Assembly: GCF_001519055.1 (NCBI RefSeq)
Contig: NZ_KQ954289.1
Location: 62,001-126,000 of the forward strand
Direction: 5' to 3'
Length of the DNA: 64,000 nucleotides
Origin: Novosphingobium sp. Fuku2-ISO-50
Lineage (GTDB): Bacteria > Pseudomonadota > Alphaproteobacteria > Sphingomonadales > Sphingomonadaceae
Below the pieces are notes generated by a model, which did no database searches, was not told where the DNA came from, and saw only the letters and a program-made list of their open reading frames with translations. A program made the translations under genes and the position numbers. Below, in pieces: positions 1-7,180 of this stretch (positions are counted from its first letter, which is position 1; each line of letters opens with the position of its first letter).

Positions 1-528
1 GGGCCAGGCGTCGAGCGCGACCAGCGCGGCCCAGGTCATCAGCGGCGCGGGGCGCCCGCTCGGCGTATCGCCCGCGCAGATCACCACTGCAGGGTCATAG
101 CCCTGTTCCGCGGCCTTGACGCGGATCGCTGCCATCATCTCGGGCGTATAGCCGGTGCCCGATCCGACTTTGACACCAAGGCCGAGCAATGCCGCATAAG
201 CCTCTGCCGCGCCGGGGATCAATTCGGCTGCGCGCTGCGCCGCTTCGATCATGGCCGGTTCGACCAGAGTATAGACGCGATCGACATCGGCCTCGTCGGG
301 GGCCTTGCCGAAATGCGCGGTCCAGCGGGCGACGATGCCCGGCTCGGACAAGAGCGCCGCGACATGGTCACGCTTGGCCTTGCCCATGTCGGCGCGGGCT
401 TCGGCTTCGCTGATCGGCACGCCTTCGCCCGCGAAGACGCCGAGCAGCGCGTTGACCGGGGCCTTGCAGCCGAAATCGACCATTGTGCCCGCCCAGTCGA
501 AGATTACCGCTTTTACCGGAAACGCCAT
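1..528 (-). CDS. phnX: Phosphonoacetaldehyde hydrolase, 3' end missing (window edge)
   Basis: HAD-superfamily phosphonatase that splits phosphonoacetaldehyde into acetaldehyde and phosphate in the cytosol. The translation opens with the HAD nucleophile motif FDWAGTMVD (first Asp the nucleophile). It then has the cap-domain segment MGKAKRDHV, whose second Lys aligns with the Schiff-base Lys that separates true phosphonatases from other HAD enzymes. Further on are GSGTGYTPEMM and the family segment AGDTPSGRPAP. The ATG overlaps the TGA of the upstream FAD oxidase gene by one base (TGATG), so the two are translationally coupled. About 176 residues are visible of a family length near 270; the C-terminus lies left of the window. 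Confidence 0.93.
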   Translation of the reverse strand, partial: MAFPVKAVIFDWAGTMVDFGCKAPVNALLGVFAGEGVPISEAEARADMGKAKRDHVAALLSEPGIVARWTAHFGKAPDEADVDRVYTLVEPAMIEAAQRAAELIPGAAEAYAALLGLGVKVGSGTGYTPEMMAAIRVKAAEQGYDPAVVICAGDTPSGRPAPLMTWAALVALDAWP

Positions 529-1655
529 CACGCTTCTCCCATCAATTCGTTCAAGACCTTTTCGGCAATGCCGAACGATGTCGAGGCGCCGGTCCCGCCG
601 GTCACGATCACCATGCGCACATTGTCAGCCGGGGTATCGACCAGATAGGTGCGATCATCGGCTGTGGCATAAGTCCCGACCCAGCGTTCGAGCACGGCAG
701 GCGCGGGGCGCCCGATCGCGCGGGCATATTCGTCGAGAATGTCGTCTTCGGCGCTGGCCGGGGCAAAGGGCCCGGGCAAATCGTCGTAATGATGGCTGTC
801 ACCGACGATCAGTGTGCCGTCGCTGCCTTGCGCGACGATCAGGTGAACCCCGTTGTCATAGTGGCGCGGCTGTTCGGCGAGCAGTTTCGCTTTCAACGCG
901 GCAGCTTCGGGCAGCGCGGCATAGCCCGCATAGCGAGTCAGCGACAGATCGCTCATCAAGGCGCCGGGCAGGCGCACGCCGGGATCGGCCAGGCGCAGCA
1001 TCGACAGGCGGCAGCGGCGCAGAGCGTAGGCGGCGATCCGTTCGCGCCACAGCGTCGAAAAATCATCGCCGGGGCAGACCACGACTTGCCCGGCCTCGAT
1101 CACCCCGCGCGAGGTTTCGATCATGGGCGGCAGGCTGGAAAAGGCGACCGTCTCGGTCAGAAAGTCGATGCCCAGGCTTTCGCTTGCCCAGCGCGTCAGC
1201 AGCGGAATGGCGTGGCGCGATTCAACGCGGATTTCGTGCGGGCTGTACAGCGCGCCCAGCAAATCGGGGCCGCCGAGCCCGCCCGTCGCGGCGCGGTAGG
1301 CGTCGGCCGTGATCAGGCCGCAGCCTTCGCCCATTTCGGTTTCGAGGAAAGCCTCGATCACGGCGATGGCCTCTGGCGAGCGTGCACTGAGATAGAGCCC
1401 GCGATGTTCGACCGTGATTCCGGCCTGGGGCACGATATCTGCCCAGACGTCGCGCGTGCGGCGGGCAAGGCTCCACGATTCCCCGCGTTCCTGCCCGGTC
1501 ACGGTGACGAAACCGAAATTGCGGATCGAGGCGCCGTTGGCACGCCGTTCGCGCTCGATCAGCACCACGCGCTTGCCCCGGCGCGCCGCCGTTACAGCAT
1601 GGGCAAGGCCGATGATGCCCCCGCCGATCACCGCCAGATCATACACTTTGCCCAT
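528..1655 (-). CDS. FAD-dependent amine oxidoreductase, phosphonate-degradation type (TIGR03364-like)
   Basis: DAO-family flavoenzyme. An N-terminal Rossmann motif VIGGGIIGLAHA binds FAD, and a C-terminal segment VTGGTGASTSFGIAEKV is typical of the glycine-oxidase fold. Members of this subfamily sit beside phosphonatase genes and are thought to oxidise an aminophosphonate, such as a substituted 2-aminoethylphosphonate, to phosphonoacetaldehyde. That would feed the PhnX gene directly downstream. No PhnW transaminase is visible, which fits an oxidase entering the pathway instead. I chose the ATG at 1655: it has AAGGAG 12 nt upstream and leaves the usual short lead before the FAD motif. An ATG at 1667 overlaps that Shine-Dalgarno. 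The exact substrate is inference. Confidence 0.85.
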   Translation of the reverse strand: MGKVYDLAVIGGGIIGLAHAVTAARRGKRVVLIERERRANGASIRNFGFVTVTGQERGESWSLARRTRDVWADIVPQAGITVEHRGLYLSARSPEAIAVIEAFLETEMGEGCGLITADAYRAATGGLGGPDLLGALYSPHEIRVESRHAIPLLTRWASESLGIDFLTETVAFSSLPPMIETSRGVIEAGQVVVCPGDDFSTLWRERIAAYALRRCRLSMLRLADPGVRLPGALMSDLSLTRYAGYAALPEAAALKAKLLAEQPRHYDNGVHLIVAQGSDGTLIVGDSHHYDDLPGPFAPASAEDDILDEYARAIGRPAPAVLERWVGTYATADDRTYLVDTPADNVRMVIVTGGTGASTSFGIAEKVLNELMGEA

Positions 1656-1708
1656 AACGCCAGGCATCTCCTTGGAATAGAAGTGTTTATCTCTGGATCA
1701 AACAGCCC

Positions 1709-1736
1709 GGGGCGGCACCGTCACCGGTGCCGCCCC
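1709..1736 (-). terminator. Hairpin terminator after TonB receptor gene
   Basis: An 11-bp perfect stem (GGGGCGGCACC and its complement) with a 6-nt loop lies between the receptor gene stop and the FAD oxidase start. The T-tract that follows on the minus strand is short, so termination may be partial and allow read-through into the phosphonate genes. Confidence 0.6.
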
Positions 1737-1774
1737 GTCTGTCTGGTCCGGATCACGTCGATCCGGCAAGCACC

Positions 1775-4492
1775 TTAGAACGAGGTGCCGATCTTCATGC
1801 CATAAACCAGGGGACGCACTGGGACTTCGGCCTTGATGAACTGGCCGGAAGTGGTGAACGTCGAGGCGTGGGTGTTGGTCAGGTTTTCACCATAGAACGT
1901 GATCGTCCAGGTGTCCTTGCTGAAGCCGATCGACGCATCGACGAGCGCATAGCCCGGCTGGCGATAGAGCAGCGTGGTCGTGCCCGGGACCAGTACGCCG
2001 TTGGGGCCCTTGTTGGCATAAGGCGGGTTCAGTGTTTCGCCGGTCGGATAGTTGGCCGGAACGTTGTTCATCCCGCCGGTATAGGTCACGCCCGCAGTGG
2101 CGAACCAATTGAGATTGGCCGCGCCCTGCCATTCATAACGGCCACGGATGTTGCCCTGGAAATGCGGGCTGAATGGCGTGGTGCCGCCCGGTGCCCCGAA
2201 CAGCAGTGGTTCCGGGGTCGACGTGGTTGCATTCTTGGCATAAAAATAAGTGATGCACTGACCATACGTCGGCGAAGACGAGATGTTCGACACGAAGCAC
2301 GGCGAATTGACCTGCTTGCTGTCGTTATACGTCGCCGACCCCTGAACGTTGAACTGCGACGTCGGACGTGCGACGAACTGCGCTTCGACGCCCTTGATGT
2401 GATAATTGGGACCGTTGGTGAAGAACGTGGTGTTGCCAAGGCCCGCCGGCGGGTTGAAAAACGCCAGCTGCACGTTCTGCCAGACCATGTAATAGGCCGA
2501 CAGGTTCAGCGTCAGCGCGTGGTCGAACAAGTCGGTCTTGCTGCCGATTTCCCAGTTGGTAAGCGAGTCGGGCGCATAGCTGACCGGGCGCAGGAATTGC
2601 CAGTTGCCAGCCGCCCCATCGTTCGCCGAACCATAGGGCGAGGCCGACAACACGCTCTTGGGCGCGCGGTTGAAGCCGCCGGGGCGGAAACCCTGGCTGA
2701 ACACGGCATAGAACATCTCGCCGCGCTGCGGCTTCCAGACCAGCTCGGCCTTGCTCTTGAATCCGTGGTAGGTGACATTGTCGCCCAGCGCGTCGATATT
2801 GACATTGCCGCTGGCAATGTCGGTCGCCGGAACACCTGAAAGCGGGCAGACCTGGACCTGCCAGCACTGGGTGCCGGTCTGGTATTGCGAGCCGCGCTCG
2901 TATTCCTTGTAATTGTAATAGCGCGTACCGCCGGTAAGAGTCAGGTTCGGCAGAATGTCGACATCGACCGAGCCGAAAAAGGCAAACTGGCGGTAACCGC
3001 GCTGCGTGTCTTCACCGAAAGCCGTACCCGCCGGTTCGAGGCCAGGCTGGTTGGCGGTTGCACCTGGATAAGTCTGCACCTGACCGACGCAGGCGGTGGT
3101 CACAGAACTGGTGCAGCCGGGAATGGTTTCATAGTTGAAACGCATCACGTCGCTGATCCGGAACTGTTCCCAATAGGCGCCGGCAATCACGCGAATGCGC
3201 TTGTCTTCCGGGCTCGACACGCGCAATTCTTCGCTGTGATGCGTGTTACGGATCTGGTCGTTCCAGTTGGCAACGGGCGAATAGCAATAGGTCGATCCGC
3301 TGCCGAACCCGGTGGCGCTGCCGGTGCACTGATAGTACATGCCGCCGCCAGTGCGCGAATAGTTGGTGTAGTCCTGCTGCTCATTGATGTGGCGCGTCAT
3401 GTAGGCGCCGGTATAGACCAGTTTCCAGTCGCCGATCTTGCCGTTCACCGTCCATGCGGTGTTCCAATACGTGTCATCGTTCCACGAGGGCGAAAAAGTC
3501 GTGGTTTGCAGCGCGCCCAGTTTCTGGAAATCGGACCCGGTCGGAAGAGAAGCAAACGTTCCTTCGGCATTGACCTGCTGATAGCTTTCGCTGACCAAAA
3601 GATCCCAGTCGGGTGTTACCTGCCACTTGAGCGAGACGCGACCGCCAAGATAATCGACAGGGTTGTAGTTTTTCTTGACCTGTGACGCGTTGTTGTACTG
3701 TCCGGCGTTCGCCTGATTTGTGGCGGTCGGGATGAAACCATAGCTCACGCTGCCCGGATCGCTGGCCTGACGGGTGAAATTCGAATAGACGTTGTCGATA
3801 TAGCCGCCGTGATGGTCGTCATAGACCGTCGCGCGGATCGCCAGCGTATCGCTGACCAAGGGCACGTTGATCGTGGCGTTGAAGGCTGCGTTGGGCGCGC
3901 CGCCGGCGGTGCCGCCAAAGCTGCCCTCGATCTTGCCCTGATACTTTTCCAGGTTTGGCTTGTTGGTGATGTAGCGCACTGCGCCGGCCTGGGCGCCGCC
4001 GCCGAACAAGGTGCCCTGCGGCCCTTCGAGCACTTCGACGCGCTCCATGTCGGCCATGTAGATGTCGGCGTTGCGTGCAGGGAACTGCATCGACTGATCA
4101 TCAAGGTAGAGCGCAACGTTGGGGAACGGCGCAATCGTGCCCGACGACTGGTTGCCGGCAAAACCGGCCGAGAGCCCGCGCATGAAGATAGCGCCCTGGC
4201 CCGGGCCGTTGCTGCCGAACGTGACGTTCGGGGTATATTTCAGAAGATCGCTGAAAGTCGTGACGTTGAGCTTGCTGAGCGCGTCGCCGCTCAGCGCCTG
4301 AAGCGTCATCGGCACGTTCTGGATCGATTCATTGCGGCGCTGCGCGGTCACGACGATTTCGCCCGGCAGGACGGCGGCGTCGCTGGCCGCAGGCGTGGCA
4401 GGAGCGGTTTCGGCATGGGCGGTGCCGGCCAGTGCAAACATGGCGCAGCCGGCGAACAAGGCAGATTTCAGCGAGCGAATTTCGGTCGTCAT
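1775..4492 (-). CDS. TonB-dependent receptor (copy 1)
   Basis: Outer-membrane ligand-gated channel of about 905 residues. It starts with a signal peptide ending in GTAHA, then a TonB-box-like EIVVTAQRR and a plug domain (NVPMTLQAL, LLKYTPNVTFG, VEVLEGPQGTLFGGGAQAGAVRYIT). The 22-strand barrel ends in aromatic-terminated VYGMKIGTSF. It is strikingly similar along its whole length to the receptor at 7181-9853, so the two are paralogues. The ATG at 4492 follows a GGGGGG Shine-Dalgarno within the leader CCCAGGGGGGTT, which is identical to that of the paralogue. A TTG six bases upstream is a less likely start. The ligand is unknown; the downstream phosphonate genes and upstream sulfotransferase hint at an organic phosphonate or sulfur compound. 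Confidence 0.95.
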   Translation of the reverse strand: MTTEIRSLKSALFAGCAMFALAGTAHAETAPATPAASDAAVLPGEIVVTAQRRNESIQNVPMTLQALSGDALSKLNVTTFSDLLKYTPNVTFGSNGPGQGAIFMRGLSAGFAGNQSSGTIAPFPNVALYLDDQSMQFPARNADIYMADMERVEVLEGPQGTLFGGGAQAGAVRYITNKPNLEKYQGKIEGSFGGTAGGAPNAAFNATINVPLVSDTLAIRATVYDDHHGGYIDNVYSNFTRQASDPGSVSYGFIPTATNQANAGQYNNASQVKKNYNPVDYLGGRVSLKWQVTPDWDLLVSESYQQVNAEGTFASLPTGSDFQKLGALQTTTFSPSWNDDTYWNTAWTVNGKIGDWKLVYTGAYMTRHINEQQDYTNYSRTGGGMYYQCTGSATGFGSGSTYCYSPVANWNDQIRNTHHSEELRVSSPEDKRIRVIAGAYWEQFRISDVMRFNYETIPGCTSSVTTACVGQVQTYPGATANQPGLEPAGTAFGEDTQRGYRQFAFFGSVDVDILPNLTLTGGTRYYNYKEYERGSQYQTGTQCWQVQVCPLSGVPATDIASGNVNIDALGDNVTYHGFKSKAELVWKPQRGEMFYAVFSQGFRPGGFNRAPKSVLSASPYGSANDGAAGNWQFLRPVSYAPDSLTNWEIGSKTDLFDHALTLNLSAYYMVWQNVQLAFFNPPAGLGNTTFFTNGPNYHIKGVEAQFVARPTSQFNVQGSATYNDSKQVNSPCFVSNISSSPTYGQCITYFYAKNATTSTPEPLLFGAPGGTTPFSPHFQGNIRGRYEWQGAANLNWFATAGVTYTGGMNNVPANYPTGETLNPPYANKGPNGVLVPGTTTLLYRQPGYALVDASIGFSKDTWTITFYGENLTNTHASTFTTSGQFIKAEVPVRPLVYGMKIGTSF

Positions 4493-4986
4493 ACACAACC
4501 CCCCTGGGCATGGTTCTCAAATCGACCAGTGGGGAGGTCTTTGCCGCGATCACGTCTTCGCCGCAGGTGCGAAGTCGGGATCGTTTGGCGGTGCCCCCAG
4601 CCAAGACTGATCGCGCGGCCGTCCCGTTTGATCGGGCCGGTTCCTGGCGGGGCTATGCTGTGTGATTGTGACAGGCCGAAGCAGTCCGACCGATTGTTGA
4701 CGCATCACTGTCATATTGCGATGTGCCGGGGATGGTCTTTGGAACGGCTCGTCCGCTTATGCAATAGTGCGGTATTTCATATGGTTAGGCGGTTATTGTG
4801 GATGCGTCTGCACGATGGACAAGGCTGTCGCGTCGTTTGGATTTCGCTTGTCGGGTGGCGACAGTCGTGGAATGTTGCAAAAATACATCGCTATAAAGCG
4901 GGGTCATAAAGCGGGGCCTCGCACGCGGGCAGGACGCGCCGCTCGTCGTGCGATTCGCTTCGCGGCCCGGCTTGCTGTGCGAGCGG
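4493..4986. other. Intergenic region upstream of TonB receptor copy 1
   Basis: A 494-bp gap between the TPR-sulfotransferase stop and the receptor start, presumably carrying the receptor promoter. It holds two direct copies of ATAAAGCGGGG (4893-4903 and 4906-4916, 13 bp apart). I see no convincing gene, RNA or strong terminator. Confidence 0.5.
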
Positions 4987-7035
4987 TCAGTCGCGCCAGG
5001 TATCCAGCGCGTCACCCAGCGCTTCGGTCAATTCGCCGAGCCAGGGGGCATAAGGCTTCCACTGGTCGACACCGGCGCGGCTGATCGGGCGGCGCACTTG
5101 TTCGGAGCTTGGCGTGCGCACGCTGCGCCGGGTCTGGTGAAAATTGAGGCAGGAGTCCTCGAACGGCAGCCCGCAATGATCGAGCAGGCGACGGATCTGT
5201 CCTTCGGGATCGTCGATCAGGTCTTCGTTGATCAGGCGCAGCACGCGCCCGGGCAGAACTGCATCCCAATGCCGCATCAGCTCGAGATAGGTGCGGTAAT
5301 AGCGCGCGATGTCTTCGATCGAATAGGTGAATTCCTGTCCTTGCGCGAACAGCTGTTTCAGGTTCGAAAAGCAGCAATCCATCGGATTGCGCCGCGCATC
5401 GATGATCGTGGCATTGGGCAAGATCAGGTGAATCAGGCCGATATGCCGGAAATTGTTGGGCATTTTGTCGATGAAGAAGGCCCGGCCCAGCCCGCGATAG
5501 GCGCGCGTGTCGGCCAGGTATTGCGCGCCGAACCGGCGTACGGTGTCGGCATCGAGTTCGGGCAGATTGCCGGGATAACGCGGATTTTCGAAATCCATTT
5601 CGCGCCCCTGCAAGCCGTGCACGATATACTGGATGTCGGGCAGTTCCTGGGTGCCTTCGACCTGGCTGTGCGACGCCAGGATCTGTTCGAGCAGAGTCGA
5701 TCCCGCACGCGGCAGGCCGAGCACGAAAATCGGATCGGGCGCCGGATCGCCCCAACCGGCGCGGGCCTCGAAAAAGGCCGGGGTACACACGCGTTTCTGT
5801 TCGCGGGTGTTGGTCTCGAAAATTTCGGGGCTATACGTGCTGTCGGCGCGGCGGGCGGCATTGCCGCGGGCATAGGCCGCCCATGACCCTTCGTAATCGC
5901 CGCGATCCTCCAGCGCCTTGCCGAGCGCAAAAGCAAGGTGGACGCGATCGTGCGGCGCGGTTGCCGGATCGGCTTCGGCGCGTTCGATCGTGGCGATTTC
6001 CGCGTCGGAAAAGCGATAGGTCTTGAGATTGGCAAGGCTCCACCAGGCATCGCCGAATGCGGGGCGGACCTCGGTCGCGGCGCGATAGGCGGCGATCGCC
6101 TCGGGCAATTCGCCCACTGTCTTGAGTGCGTGCCCCAGCCACATGGCGAGATCGGCGCGGCGCAGGCCTTCCCTGTCGTGCTCGGCGGGGGTTTCGGCCA
6201 ACATGCCGCGATAGAGCGCGATCGCTTCGTCATGCTCGCCAAGCCCCACCGCGATCGTCGCGGCATGGGTGCGATAACCATGATGGCCGGGATCGAGCGC
6301 GAGCAGGGGGGCAAGCGTTTCGCGGGCAAGCGCAAATTTGTGGCGCGCGATCAGCGTCGCGACATATTCGTCGCGCATGTCGTGATGATCGGGGACCATG
6401 CCCAGCGCGCCGCCGAACAGCAATTCGGCATCGTCATAGACGCCGCGCAAGTGGCCGATCTGCGCGAGCAGGCGCATCGCCTCGGGATGATCGCCGTACG
6501 TCAGCAGGAAATCGCGCACCATCATTTCAGCCGGTTCGATTTCGCCATCGCCAAACAGCATCTTCGCACGCAGGACCGGTGGCGGCAGGCTGGCGAGATG
6601 GACGCCATGGCTCGCCGCATTGGCGGCATTGACGGTGTCGCCGGACATCTGCCACAGCCCGTCGAGCATCCTCCAGGCCATCGGCAGCGCGGCATTGATG
6701 GCGACGGCGGTCTGCAACGCGGCAATCGCCTGCGGGGCGTCGCGGCGGGCAACATGGCACAGGCCGCGTTCCTGCCACATCTGGCTGTATTGGGGTTGCA
6801 GCGCGGCGAGGCGGTCAAGCGTGGCGAGCGCTTCATCGGTGCGTTGCAAATGGCGCAGCGTGATCGCCGCGATCAGCAGCAAGTCACGGTTTTCGGGATG
6901 GCTGGCCAGCAGTGCGCCGACGCTGTCGAGTGCGGCCTGATGGTTTCCTTGCGCCTGCAGGGCGCGCAGCCGAATGACTTCGGCTTCGAGCGGGGACATC
7001 GTCGGGGGGGCGGGGCGGGTCTGTTGCGAAGCCAT
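4987..7035 (-). CDS. TPR-repeat sulfotransferase family protein
   Basis: Protein of 682 residues. The first 400 or so are TPR-like helical repeats (for example ALDSVGALLASHPENRDLLL and ALATLDRLAALQPQYSQMW). A PAPS-dependent sulfotransferase domain follows, with the 5'-phosphosulfate loop LGLPRAGSTLLEQ near residue 440 and the 3'-phosphate-binding segment RRNPMDCCFS near 550. The TPR part is expected to recruit a protein partner, the enzyme part to sulfate an unknown acceptor. It sits between two paralogous TonB receptors in the same orientation. I chose the ATG at 7035, preceded by GAGAGAAG; a longer frame to 7179 would start with a non-family leader crossing the upstream terminator. Confidence 0.88.
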   Translation of the reverse strand: MASQQTRPAPPTMSPLEAEVIRLRALQAQGNHQAALDSVGALLASHPENRDLLLIAAITLRHLQRTDEALATLDRLAALQPQYSQMWQERGLCHVARRDAPQAIAALQTAVAINAALPMAWRMLDGLWQMSGDTVNAANAASHGVHLASLPPPVLRAKMLFGDGEIEPAEMMVRDFLLTYGDHPEAMRLLAQIGHLRGVYDDAELLFGGALGMVPDHHDMRDEYVATLIARHKFALARETLAPLLALDPGHHGYRTHAATIAVGLGEHDEAIALYRGMLAETPAEHDREGLRRADLAMWLGHALKTVGELPEAIAAYRAATEVRPAFGDAWWSLANLKTYRFSDAEIATIERAEADPATAPHDRVHLAFALGKALEDRGDYEGSWAAYARGNAARRADSTYSPEIFETNTREQKRVCTPAFFEARAGWGDPAPDPIFVLGLPRAGSTLLEQILASHSQVEGTQELPDIQYIVHGLQGREMDFENPRYPGNLPELDADTVRRFGAQYLADTRAYRGLGRAFFIDKMPNNFRHIGLIHLILPNATIIDARRNPMDCCFSNLKQLFAQGQEFTYSIEDIARYYRTYLELMRHWDAVLPGRVLRLINEDLIDDPEGQIRRLLDHCGLPFEDSCLNFHQTRRSVRTPSSEQVRRPISRAGVDQWKPYAPWLGELTEALGDALDTWRD

Positions 7036-7102
7036 GATGCGCGCTTCTCTCGGCAATCGGCGGGCCATTGTCAAAGCCATCGTTGGGATGGTCAATGCGC
7101 TC

Positions 7103-7132
7103 AAAAAAGGGCGGCGCCCGAAAGCGCCGCCC
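7103..7132 (-). terminator. Rho-independent terminator after TonB receptor copy 2
   Basis: A 9-bp perfect GC stem (GGGCGGCGC with its complement) around a UUUCGG-type loop, followed on the minus strand by six T. It separates receptor copy 2 from the sulfotransferase gene, so the latter needs its own promoter or read-through. Confidence 0.88.
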
Positions 7133-7180
7133 CTTTCCGTCCGGACACCGCCGTCGCGGTGTCGGGATCGGGTATTCACA

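Noticed and set aside
483..1778. Long plus-strand frame opposite the FAD oxidase
   Set aside because: Antisense shadow in GC-rich DNA; no family motif, and the minus strand encodes a clear flavoenzyme.
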